Assembly: GCA_035649575.1 (NCBI GenBank)
Contig: DASRJH010000132.1
Location: 1-21,640 of the forward strand
Direction of reading: 5' to 3'
From: DASVAL01 sp035649575
GTDB lineage: Bacteria > Planctomycetota > UBA1135 > UBA2386
DNA length: 21,640 nt
Part shown: piece by piece, positions 7,259 to 14,855 of the stretch
How the letters are laid out: every line of letters starts with the position of its first letter
Position numbering within the stretch: position 1 is the first letter of the stretch
The notes under the pieces: model-generated
Databases searched by the model: none
Seen by the model: only the letters and a program-made list of their open reading frames with translations
Told to the model about the DNA's origin: nothing
Program-made: the position numbers and the translations under genes

Positions 7259-8920
7259 TCAGCGCAGGCCGAGCTCGGTCCGCAGCCGGGTGAGCTTTGC
7301 GGCGATGTTCGGGTCGTTCGCGTAGAGGCTCGCGAGCTCGTCGATCATGGGCGCGAACTGCTCCGGCGGAACGCCGGTCGAAAGCGCCTTCGCGGCGCGC
7401 ACCCAGGCCTGCGCGATCCCGCCGTTCTTCTGCGCCGGCAGCGCGCGCAGCAGCGTGCCCAGCAGGCGCACCCGCTCGGGCAGGCCGACCCCCGTCAGAT
7501 GGCCGAGCCCCCAGACCAGCGTGCCGGCCTGCGGTTCGTCGCCCGTGCGCAGCAGGCTGTCGACGAGGACCTGCGCGAGCTGGTCGTGTTCGGCGGCCGC
7601 GCGTCGGCCGGCCAGCCACGCGAGCGAGCCGGTCTTCTTGCGCGTGCGTTCGCGATCGGCGTCCTGCGCCAGCGGATCGTCGAAGACCAGGAGCGCGGCC
7701 TCGAGTCCGGAGCGCAGCTTCTGGGCCACGACTTCGCGGTGCTCGCCGCCGAGCTCGGCCAGCACCGAAGCCGCCCTGCCCGCGGCCTCGGGTGCCGTGG
7801 CGCGGTTCGCGAGGAACGCGCCGAGCGGCTCGGCCGCCGCGATGCCCATCGCGGCGAGACCGCTGATCGCCGTCTCGGCGCGGCCCGGGTCCGCTTCACT
7901 GCCGGTCAGCGCTGCCATGAACACCTGAGCGAGGTCCTGCGCGAGCTCGGGTTGCTTGCCGATCAGTTTCGCCAGCGCCTCCTGGAGCAGCGCCGCGAGC
8001 ACGGGGTCGTTGCAGGCGAGCAGCGACTCGGCGAGCAGCTGCGCCGCCTCCGCGGTCGCGGCCTGCAGCAGCAGGTCGATCGCGCGCACCTGGTCGAGCC
8101 GTTCGCCCGAAGCGAGCAATCGCCGCACCTGGTCGGCCGAGAGAGGTGGCGCGGTCCGGATCGGCGCCTGCGGCTCGGGACGTGCTTCCTCGGGTGGTGG
8201 TGGCTCGGTCACGGCGACCGGCGGAGCCACTTGCGCGGCCAACGGCACCTGCCCCGGGGCGCGCAGCGCGGTCTGACCTGCGGCGAGCGTCAGGCCACCG
8301 GCGTCGGCCTCCCACTGCAACGAACCCGCGTAGACCACGACCGCGGCGGTGCCGGCGGCCAACGCGCTGCCGCCGATCAGCCAAGACTTCGACTTCGGAC
8401 CCATGTCTGCATCCTCGACGAGCAACACTGTGAACCGACAACCTTCCGGCGACGGCGAGAGCCGCGAACCGGCGACGGCGACGCGCATCGTGGCGGCGCC
8501 CCGTGACCGCGCGACGGCCTCGCAGAGGACCGCGCCGCCCAGCACCTCGACGTCGGCGCCGGCTTCGCTGTGCACGGCGAGCACCGACTCCGGCTCGAGC
8601 CGCAACGCGTCGCCGGCGTCGCTCGTGAGACTCGGCACAGCACGGCCCGAAACCAGAGTGCCGGCCGCGACGACGCTGCCGTCCGCGCGCGCGAACGCGA
8701 GCACGTCGCGCGCGGGGCGCGTCAGGAACAGCCACGCGGCAGCGATCACGAGCATCGTCGCGACGCGCCGCCCGGCGCGGCGGCTGGCGCGGCGTGGCTC
8801 CCTCTGCTCCGCCCGCGCGAGAGCGAGGCAGCGCGTGCGCAGCGAAGCAGGGGCAGTCACGGGCTCGTAGGCGCGGGCCAACAGGCGCGCGAGGTTGCGT
8901 TCGAGAATATCCTTGCTCAT
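7259..8920 (-). CDS. FecR-like membrane protein with helical-repeat tail, coupled to ECF sigma factor
   Basis: This 553-residue protein has several parts. A basic N-terminal cytosolic region (about 1-50) comes first, then a membrane segment (VATMLVIAAAWLFL). A FecR-type beta region follows, with LRLEPESVLAVHSEAG, EVLGGAVLCEAVA, MRVAVAGSRL and, later, GGLTLAAGQTAL. Then come a Pro/Glu-rich spacer and a C-terminal run of amphipathic helices resembling HEAT or ARM repeats (about 310-553). A second hydrophobic segment (SWLIGGSALAAGTAAVVV, about 179-196) interrupts the FecR-like part. The ATG at 8920 overlaps the sigma-factor stop as ATGA, so translation is coupled. FecR-family proteins regulate a partner ECF sigma factor across the membrane. 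By position and architecture this is the likely anti-sigma or sensor partner. The frame is open far upstream, but that portion is shadow. Confidence 0.8.
   Translation of the reverse strand: MSKDILERNLARLLARAYEPVTAPASLRTRCLALARAEQREPRRASRRAGRRVATMLVIAAAWLFLTRPARDVLAFARADGSVVAAGTLVSGRAVPSLTSDAGDALRLEPESVLAVHSEAGADVEVLGGAVLCEAVARSRGAATMRVAVAGSRLSPSPEGCRFTVLLVEDADMGPKSKSWLIGGSALAAGTAAVVVYAGSLQWEADAGGLTLAAGQTALRAPGQVPLAAQVAPPVAVTEPPPPEEARPEPQAPIRTAPPLSADQVRRLLASGERLDQVRAIDLLLQAATAEAAQLLAESLLACNDPVLAALLQEALAKLIGKQPELAQDLAQVFMAALTGSEADPGRAETAISGLAAMGIAAAEPLGAFLANRATAPEAAGRAASVLAELGGEHREVVAQKLRSGLEAALLVFDDPLAQDADRERTRKKTGSLAWLAGRRAAAEHDQLAQVLVDSLLRTGDEPQAGTLVWGLGHLTGVGLPERVRLLGTLLRALPAQKNGGIAQAWVRAAKALSTGVPPEQFAPMIDELASLYANDPNIAAKLTRLRTELGLR
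8412..8416 (-). promoter_or_regulatory. possible internal ribosome-binding site
   Basis: On the minus strand GAGGA lies seven bases before an in-frame ATG (8402-8404, residue 173 of the FecR-like protein). The protein from that ATG would begin MGPKSKSWLIGGSALAAG, which looks like a signal or anchor peptide. It could start a shorter 381-residue product. Chance occurrence is possible. Confidence 0.35.
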
Positions 8921-9600
8921 CGGCGACCTCCGATGGCTCTTCCGGCCACGATCGGGAACGCGTCGGCGAACGCGCGCCGCGCGCGGTGCAGCAGCGACTC
9001 GGCGCCCTTCACGGTCGTGTTCGCGTCGCGCGCCAGCTCTTCGAGGCTCTTGCCGTCGCGGTAACGCGCGAGCAGACCCGCCTGGTAACGCGGCGGCAGC
9101 GTGCTCATGACGGCTCCGACGAACCGCCGCGTCTCGCGCCGTTCGAGGATGCGTTCCGGGATCTCCTCGTGCTCGATCCGGCTCAGCGCCTGCGCGATCT
9201 CCTCGTCCGAGTCGAGCAGCAGGTCCGAGAACGGCACTGCGCGTCGCCGCACCCGCCGGCGGCGGCCGAGGATCAGCTTGCGCGCGATGCCGCAGATCCA
9301 CGTCCACGCGGTCGACTCGCCGCGAAAGCGGCCCGCCGAGCGCACGGCCTGCAGGAAGGTCTCCTGGACGACCTCCTCGGCGGCGACGCGGTCGCGATCG
9401 ACGCGATGGAACACGAACGCGAACAGGGGATCGAGGTGGTCCTCGACGAGCTGGCGCAATGCCGTGGGGTCCCGCGCCCGGATCGCCTGGCCGGTCGTCT
9501 CGCAGGACTGCTGCGGCTTCTGCATGTCGGTTGGTGGCACGAGCGGCGGGAAACCCTCGGTGGGGCTGCGATCTTCGCCGCCTGCCATGCGCTCGGCCAT
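8917..9600 (-). CDS. ECF-family RNA polymerase sigma factor
   Basis: This 227-residue protein has the two sigma-70 domains of ECF factors. Region 2 (about 45-115) includes AEEVVQETFLQAVRSAGRF and TWICGIARKLILG. Region 4 (about 160-213) includes LPPRYQAGLLARYRDGKS and the helix-turn-helix LEELARDANTTVKGAESLL followed by HRARRAF. There is no region 1 or 3, as usual for ECF factors. The start is uncertain: ATGs at 9600, 9588 and 9525 are all in frame. An AGAGG lies one base before 9600 and 13 bases before 9588, and the core fold needs none of the first 25 residues. Its stop overlaps the start of the FecR-like gene. It should direct RNA polymerase to a small regulon, under control of that partner; target promoters cannot be read from this window. 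Confidence 0.93.
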   Translation of the reverse strand: MAERMAGGEDRSPTEGFPPLVPPTDMQKPQQSCETTGQAIRARDPTALRQLVEDHLDPLFAFVFHRVDRDRVAAEEVVQETFLQAVRSAGRFRGESTAWTWICGIARKLILGRRRRVRRRAVPFSDLLLDSDEEIAQALSRIEHEEIPERILERRETRRFVGAVMSTLPPRYQAGLLARYRDGKSLEELARDANTTVKGAESLLHRARRAFADAFPIVAGRAIGGRR

Positions 9601-9624
9601 GCCTCTGGCCCGGTCGCAAACGCG

Positions 9625-9810
9625 TCAGCGTCTGTCGGGTAGGGCGGTCGCGCCGTGTGCGCGCGCCGGGCTGTCAGGCCGCAGCGTGAAATCACCGCGC
9701 GCGGCATTCGCGAAGCCCGGATCGCGGCCAGCGCGCAGTGTCGTCACGGTCCGTTCCATCACGCGCGTGAGCATCGCGGGCCAGGACCATAGCGCGCGTC
9801 CGTGAAAGTC
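9625..9810 (-). pseudogene. remnant: C-terminal end of a parallel-beta-helix protein
   Basis: Just upstream of the sigma gene on the same strand, a frame ending at the TGA 9625-9627 reads RDFHGRALWSW, then DPGFANAA and GDFTLRPDSPA. The pattern DPxFxxxxxGDFxLxxxSPA is the usual closing segment of right-handed parallel-beta-helix (pectate-lyase-like or NosD-like) proteins. Only about 60 codons remain. Beyond 9810 the similarity ends before the start of the opposing FG-GAP gene, so the rest of the gene is missing. An ATG at 9774 could open a 49-residue ORF, but it has no convincing ribosome-binding site. It is most likely a decayed gene tail that the ECF operon now reads away from. Confidence 0.55.
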
Positions 9811-9880
9811 GCGCGTGCCGCCTGGTTGATGGTGGGGCCGGGTTGGCGATGCACGCGGGCCCGCGTAGGCTGTCGCCGCC

Positions 9881-12127
9881 ATGTCCCTCCGCCTCGCCCT
9901 CGTGCTCGGCTCGCTCGTCGCCGCGTCGATCCCGCAGTCGCCGGCGCCGCCACCGTGCTGCTGCGCCGCAGAGAAGACGCCGCTGCCGCCGCTGCCCGCG
10001 GATGCGACCGACAAGGAGCGGTGGCTGCGGCGCATCCACGACGAGGCTCCCGACGACGCGGCGAACATCTACTTGTCGAACCGGTACATCGAAGGCTTCC
10101 GCGCGCAGCTTTCGGCGCTGCGCCCCGAAGCTCCGCTCGTCCAGACCTTCGGCGTGCGCTGGGCGCTCGCGCAGGCGTTGCTGCGCACGGGCGAGCTCGA
10201 CGAAGCGGCCGGGTTGTGCCGGCAGTGCGTGGCGCTGTGCGACGACCACCCCGGCCAGGCCGCCGGCTGGCTGCCCGAGGTGCTGCTGCGCCTCGGCGCG
10301 ATCTACTTCCGCCAGGCGGAGAAGCAGAACTGCATCGCGCGGCACAACGCCGAGAGCTGCATCCTGCCGCTCTCGCCGCGCGCGGTGCACGTGGACAAGG
10401 AAGGCGCTTCCGCGGCCGTCGAAGTGCTGACGCGGCTGCTCGCGCTGCCGCAGAGCGACCTGCGTCTCGAGGCGACGTGGCTGCTCAACATCGCGCACAT
10501 GGCGCTCGGCGACTGGCCCGACGGCGTGCCGGCCGCGCACCGGATCGCGGCGAGCGCGTTCGCGCCCGAGGTCGCGTTCCCGCGCATGCACGAACGCGGC
10601 GCATGGATCGGCCTCGGCCACCATCACCACGCTGGCAGCGTCGCGATCGACGACTACACGGGCGACGGGCGCCTCGACATCCTCACTTGTTCGTTCGACA
10701 CCGGCGCTGCGCCGCGTCTGCTGCGCGCCGAGCCCGACGGCCGCTTCGTGGACATCGCGACGTCGGCCGGCCTCGGCTTGCAGCTCGGCGGCGTCAACGT
10801 CGTGCACGGCGACGTCGACAACGACGGCCGGCTCGACCTGCTGCTGCTGCGCGGCGGCGGCTTCTTCTGCGGCACCGCCTGGCCGTGCAGTCTGCTGCGC
10901 CAGGACGCGCCTGGTCACTTCGTCGACGTCACGAAAGCCGCCGGGATCGAGTTCGCGGCGCCGGCGCGTTGCGCGGCGTTCGCCGACATCGACCGCGACG
11001 GCGACCTCGATCTGTTCGTCGCCTGCGAGAGCGAACGCGACGAACGGGGCGCCGTGCACCACGGCAGCCGGCTGTTCGTCAACGACGGCACGGGCAAGTT
11101 CCGCGACGCCACGGCCGCGAGCGGCATCGTGAACGCGGATCGCGCGGTCGGCGCCGTGTTCGCTGACTTCGACGGCGATCACCTGCCCGACCTCTACGTG
11201 TCGAACTTCCTCGCGAACAACCGGCTGTTCATGAACCGCGGCGACGGCAGGTTCGCCGAGGAGGCCGCCGCGCGCGGCGTGCAGGGTCCGCTGGCCAGCG
11301 GTCCGTGCTGCGTGCTCGACCACGACCAGGACGGCGACCTCGACCTGTTCGTGAGCTACCACCATCACTACCGCCAGATCCGTTCGGTCGCCGCGTGGTA
11401 CATGGAGCAACGCGTCGAGGACGACCACCAGCGGTTGTTCGAGAACGACGGCAAGGGGGGTTTCCGCGACGCGACGGCCGAACGCGGGCTGCGCCGCGTC
11501 TGCATGGCGACCGGCGTCAACACGGGCGACATCGACAACGACGGCATCCCCGATCTCTACATCACGACCGGCGCGCACGACCTCGCGGCGCTGTTCCCGA
11601 ACGTGCTGCTGCTCGGCGGCGAGCGCTTCCGCGACGCGACGTTCGCCGCGGGCGTCGGCCACCTGCAGAAGGGCAACGGCGTCGCGTTCGCCGACCTCGA
11701 CGGCGACGGCGACCTCGACCTCGCGGCGCAGGTCGGCGGTTACCACCAGGACGACGCGTTCGGCAGCGTGCTGTTCGAGAACCCGGGCACCGGCAAGCAT
11801 TGGCTCGCCGTCGAGCTGCGCGGCAAGCGCGACAACCGGTTCGGCGTCGGCGCTCGTGTCCGTGCCCGGGTGAACGGTGCTTCCGGCGCGCGCGACGTGT
11901 TCGCGACCGTCGGAGTCGGCGGCTCGCTCGGGTGCAACCCGCTGCGCGCCCATCTCGGCCTCGGCGACGCGCAGCGCATCGAGTTCGTCGAGGTGCGCTG
12001 GCCCGCGAGCGGTGACGTGCAGCGTGTGACGGGGGTCGAGCCCGACTCGGCGATCGCGATCACGCAGGGCGACGACAAAGTCGAACGGCGAGCGCACACG
12101 CCGAGCCGCCTGCCGTCGAGCAACTGA
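9881..12127 (+). CDS. secreted FG-GAP/VCBS-repeat protein with ASPIC/UnbV C-terminus (CRTAC1-like)
   Basis: This 748-residue protein has a signal peptide (MSLRLALVLGSLVAAS) and then a PPPCCCAAEK segment. A helical, TPR-like region follows (about 45-230) that contains NCIARHNAESCILPLS, a Cys/His motif I associate with this family. Seven Asp-rich calcium-binding loops of FG-GAP/VCBS type come next (DDYTGDGRLD, DVDNDGRLD, DIDRDGDLD, DFDGDHLPD, DHDQDGDLD, DIDNDGIPD, DLDGDGDLD; about residues 256-612), as expected for a seven-bladed propeller. The last 100 residues are an ASPIC/UnbV domain (WLAVELRGKRDNRFGVGARV, then HLGLGD). It is exported and probably binds calcium. The family is common in Planctomycetota and Acidobacteriota, and its exact function is not established. 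No strong Shine-Dalgarno precedes the ATG. Confidence 0.92.
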   Translation: MSLRLALVLGSLVAASIPQSPAPPPCCCAAEKTPLPPLPADATDKERWLRRIHDEAPDDAANIYLSNRYIEGFRAQLSALRPEAPLVQTFGVRWALAQALLRTGELDEAAGLCRQCVALCDDHPGQAAGWLPEVLLRLGAIYFRQAEKQNCIARHNAESCILPLSPRAVHVDKEGASAAVEVLTRLLALPQSDLRLEATWLLNIAHMALGDWPDGVPAAHRIAASAFAPEVAFPRMHERGAWIGLGHHHHAGSVAIDDYTGDGRLDILTCSFDTGAAPRLLRAEPDGRFVDIATSAGLGLQLGGVNVVHGDVDNDGRLDLLLLRGGGFFCGTAWPCSLLRQDAPGHFVDVTKAAGIEFAAPARCAAFADIDRDGDLDLFVACESERDERGAVHHGSRLFVNDGTGKFRDATAASGIVNADRAVGAVFADFDGDHLPDLYVSNFLANNRLFMNRGDGRFAEEAAARGVQGPLASGPCCVLDHDQDGDLDLFVSYHHHYRQIRSVAAWYMEQRVEDDHQRLFENDGKGGFRDATAERGLRRVCMATGVNTGDIDNDGIPDLYITTGAHDLAALFPNVLLLGGERFRDATFAAGVGHLQKGNGVAFADLDGDGDLDLAAQVGGYHQDDAFGSVLFENPGTGKHWLAVELRGKRDNRFGVGARVRARVNGASGARDVFATVGVGGSLGCNPLRAHLGLGDAQRIEFVEVRWPASGDVQRVTGVEPDSAIAITQGDDKVERRAHTPSRLPSSN

Positions 12128-12132
12128 GTCTC

Positions 12133-12148
12133 CTCACGCGCCCGTGAG
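12133..12148. terminator. small hairpin between convergent genes
   Basis: CTCACG (12133-12138) and CGTGAG (12143-12148) make a perfect 6-bp stem around CGCC. It starts five bases after the FG-GAP gene stop and faces the opposing aldehyde dehydrogenase gene. It is short and has no U-run, so it is a weak terminator candidate. Confidence 0.35.
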
Positions 12149-12210
12149 TCCGGCCAGCGCGCAGCCGACCGCGTCCACCCGATCGATCTCGCGGTAGTGC
12201 ATGGGCGCTG

Positions 12211-13701
12211 TCAGGGGCTCGCAAGGGCACGCGCGGCGACGCCGGCGAGGCGCAGCAGCCAAGGTTGCAGCGTGTGCATGGTCAAGGCGCGCAGCATCGC
12301 GCGTGCGGCGCGGTGCGACGTCGACCACGGCGGCAGAGGATGCGGGCGGAACGGCGCCTCGATCACGACGCGCTCCACGTCGCGCCCCGTCGTGTTGCGG
12401 GTCCAGCCCGAGCCGTGCTCGATCGGCGCGGCGGGGCGGACGCCCCAAGGCGTGCTGCCGAGGCCGTAGCCGACGCCGGTCCACGTGTTGATCGCGATCG
12501 TGCCGTGCGGCAGCGCCTCGATCGCCGCGTCCACGACCGCGCGAGCCGGCGCGAGCACGTGCGGCGGCCCGAGCACGTAGGCCGACAGCGAGCCGAAGCA
12601 CCGTTCGCGCGCGAACGCCGTCGCGTGTCGCAGGAACGCCGCGACGTCGTCGCCGGGCAGTGCCACCTCGCGCAGCACCGGCGCGAACAGCTCATACCCG
12701 CTGAGCTCCGCCTCGGTGCGGAGATCGCGTTCCGCGGTGAGCACCGGCCGCAGTGCGCCGGCCGGAGCGGGTGTGCCGCTCGCGACCGCATGGTGGTCGC
12801 GCACGCCGGGGTGGAACGGCACGCGAGCGGGAAGCGCGGCGAACGCAAGGCGCAGGTGTTCGCGCAGCGCCGGTCGCTGCGGCCAGCTGGCGGCGGTCAG
12901 CAGGACGCGCGGGGCGATGCACGTCGCTCCGCCGTTCGCCGCGACGAAACCAGCGAGCTGTGCCGCAGCGTGCCGCAGCTCGCGTTCGCGCCACATGCCG
13001 GGCAGCACGAGCGCTGGTGTGCAGCAGCCTACCTCCGCGCTGAGCGCCTTGCCGCGCAGCGCAGGATCGGCGCGCAGCGCGGCCCAGGTCGCCGCCGAGC
13101 CCGTGACGTGCACTGCGTCGACGTCGGCGAGTTGCGCAAGCGAGCGACCCGCGGCCGCGTCGCCGGAGACGATGCGCACGACGTTGCGTGCGACGAGCGG
13201 CGCGAGAGCCTGTTCGAAGAGGTCGCGCAGGTCTCTGTGCAAGGGGCTGAGCTTGAGCACGACGGCGCGCGCGCGGCAGAACACCTGGTCGAGCACGTCG
13301 AGCAGCGGCGTCGCCGTGACGTTGCCGGCGCCGAGCACGAGCGCCGAGCTTCCCGCACCGTCGTGTTGCGCGGCAGCGCCGCCTGGTGCGACGTGGACGC
13401 GCACGCGGTAGCCGCGCAGCAGCAGCCTGTCGCCCAATCCAGGGATCCGCCATGGGATCTGGTCCGCGCCGCGCGCTGATTCGCCCGAGTTCAGGTGCGC
13501 GAGGAAGCGCGCGACCGGCAGCGGGCCGCTGGCCCATTCCTCGGCGAAAGCGCCGCGAACGTCGCGCCAGCCCTTCGCCTCGACACTGCGCTGCACCCAC
13601 GCGTCGGCGCGCTGCGCGACGCTCGCACGCAGCGCGGCGAGCACGTCCGCGCGAGCACCCTTGGCGAGCGGGCGCAGCGGGGCATCGGCGGGGGGAGTCA
13701 T
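12211..13701 (-). CDS. aldehyde dehydrogenase superfamily protein
   Basis: This 496-residue protein has the ALDH fold. It shows the nucleotide-side LVLGAGNV and VVLKLSPLH (Lys150), then VHVTGSAATWAAL. AEVGCCTPALVLPG carries the general-base Glu223 in the place of the usual ELGG block. NGGATCIAPRVL carries the catalytic Cys261, and CFGSLSAYVLG belongs to the C-terminal region. The first 110 residues are unlike classical ALDHs, and the family is a divergent one. It would oxidise an aldehyde to an acid, or use an acyl-CoA, with NAD(P); the substrate is not readable. The ATG at 13701 has no evident Shine-Dalgarno. It is divergent from a zinc alcohol dehydrogenase gene across 142 bases holding a palindrome, which suggests joint regulation. 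Confidence 0.85.
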   Translation of the reverse strand: MTPPADAPLRPLAKGARADVLAALRASVAQRADAWVQRSVEAKGWRDVRGAFAEEWASGPLPVARFLAHLNSGESARGADQIPWRIPGLGDRLLLRGYRVRVHVAPGGAAAQHDGAGSSALVLGAGNVTATPLLDVLDQVFCRARAVVLKLSPLHRDLRDLFEQALAPLVARNVVRIVSGDAAAGRSLAQLADVDAVHVTGSAATWAALRADPALRGKALSAEVGCCTPALVLPGMWRERELRHAAAQLAGFVAANGGATCIAPRVLLTAASWPQRPALREHLRLAFAALPARVPFHPGVRDHHAVASGTPAPAGALRPVLTAERDLRTEAELSGYELFAPVLREVALPGDDVAAFLRHATAFARERCFGSLSAYVLGPPHVLAPARAVVDAAIEALPHGTIAINTWTGVGYGLGSTPWGVRPAAPIEHGSGWTRNTTGRDVERVVIEAPFRPHPLPPWSTSHRAARAMLRALTMHTLQPWLLRLAGVAARALASP

Positions 13702-13761
13702 GGCTCGGAGCGGGGCGCCGATACGCTAGCGGTCGATGCACGTTTTCCATGTCCCGAGTGG

Positions 13762-13790
13762 CGCACCAAGGTGACGTCACTCCTTGTGCG
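13762..13790. promoter_or_regulatory. palindromic operator-like site between divergent ALDH and ADH genes
   Basis: A perfect 10-bp palindrome, GTGACGTCAC (13771-13780), sits inside a longer imperfect dyad with arms CGCACCAAG on the left and CTTGTGCG on the right (one bulge). It lies about 60 bases from each gene start, in the shared upstream region. A dimeric regulator could bind here and control both genes. No regulator gene is adjacent. Confidence 0.45.
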
Positions 13791-13830
13791 TCGCGGGCAG
13801 GCCGGCGATCGTACATGCTTCGATCCCCCG

Positions 13831-13836
13831 AGGAGG
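13831..13836 (+). promoter_or_regulatory. Shine-Dalgarno site of alcohol dehydrogenase
   Basis: AGGAGG is followed by seven bases before the ATG at 13844. This strong site fixes the start there rather than at an earlier GTG-type codon in the same frame. Confidence 0.85.
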
Positions 13837-13843
13837 GTGCACC

Positions 13844-14854
13844 ATGACAACGATGAAAGCGCTCCAGGTCTCGAAGCCTGGTGGCAAGTTCGAGCTCGTC
13901 GACCGCCCGATTCCACAACCCGGCCCCAATCAGGTTCGCATCCGCGTCGAGGCGTGTGGCATGTGCCACAGCGACGTGCTCGTGCGCAGCGGCCAGTTCC
14001 CGCGGCTCGCGTTGCCGCGCGTGCCCGGCCACGAGGTCGCGGGCCGCGTCGACGCGGTCGGCGCCGGCGTCACAGCGTGGGCGCAGGGCCAGCGCGTTGG
14101 CGTCGGCTGGCACGGCGGCCACTGCTTCCAGTGCCCCGCGTGCCGCAAGGGCGACTTCCTGAACTGCGCCGAAGGCAAGATCACGGGCATCTCGTTCGAC
14201 GGCGGCTACGCGCAATACATGGTGGCGCCGGCCGAGGCGGTCGCGCGCATTCCCGACGCGATCGACGCCGCGAACGCGGGTCCGCTGCTGTGCGCCGGCC
14301 TCACGACGTTCAACGCGCTGCGCAACAGCGGTGCGAGGCCCGGCGACACGGTTGCCGTGCAGGGCGTCGGCGGGCTCGGCCACCTCGCGATCCAGTATGC
14401 GGCGCGCATGGGTTTCCGCACGGTCGCGATCTCGAGCGGCGCGGACAAGCAAGCACTCGCCAAGGAGCTCGGCGCGCACGAGTACATCGACACGCAGAAG
14501 AGGACGGCTGCCGAGGGGCTGCAGGTGCTCGGCGGAGCGCACCTCGTGTTGGCGACCGCGCCGCACAGCGAAGCGATCGCGGGCACCGTCGACGGGCTGC
14601 GTGCGCGCGGCAAGCTGCTGATCGTCGCGGCGCCGCACGAGCCGCTGTCGGTGCACGCGATGTCGCTGCTCAGCGGCAGGACGATCGCGGGCTGGCCGAG
14701 CGGTACGTCGATCGACTCCGAGGAGGCGATGGCGTTCAGCGCGCTGACCGGCGTGCTCCCACGCATCGAGCGCTTCCCGCTCGCAGACGCGGAGAAGGCC
14801 TACGCGCGCATGATGAGCAACGAAGTCCGCTTCCGCGCCGTGCTCGTGCCGTGA
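13844..14854 (+). CDS. zinc-dependent alcohol dehydrogenase (MDR family)
   Basis: This 336-residue medium-chain dehydrogenase/reductase is complete. Catalytic zinc ligands are Cys41 (GMCHSD), His63 (PGHEVAG) and Cys150 (LLCAGLTT). The structural zinc ligands are four cysteines (94, 97, 100, 108) in GGHCFQCPACRKGDFLNC. The nucleotide fold carries GVGGLG at 174-179. The length matches bacterial AdhA/CAD-type enzymes of about 340 residues. It catalyses reversible oxidation of an alcohol to an aldehyde with NAD(P). The adjacent divergent aldehyde dehydrogenase could take the aldehyde further. The substrate cannot be determined, so no gene symbol is given. A strong AGGAGG precedes the start. Confidence 0.94.
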   Translation: MTTMKALQVSKPGGKFELVDRPIPQPGPNQVRIRVEACGMCHSDVLVRSGQFPRLALPRVPGHEVAGRVDAVGAGVTAWAQGQRVGVGWHGGHCFQCPACRKGDFLNCAEGKITGISFDGGYAQYMVAPAEAVARIPDAIDAANAGPLLCAGLTTFNALRNSGARPGDTVAVQGVGGLGHLAIQYAARMGFRTVAISSGADKQALAKELGAHEYIDTQKRTAAEGLQVLGGAHLVLATAPHSEAIAGTVDGLRARGKLLIVAAPHEPLSVHAMSLLSGRTIAGWPSGTSIDSEEAMAFSALTGVLPRIERFPLADAEKAYARMMSNEVRFRAVLVP

Positions 14855-14855
14855 C

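Noticed and set aside
9692..12097. An 801-codon open frame on the minus strand opposite the FG-GAP gene
   Set aside because: Its translation is Arg/Val/Glu-rich with no motif. It is the antisense shadow expected from repeated GAC-GGC codons in a GC-rich gene, while the plus strand shows a clear domain order.
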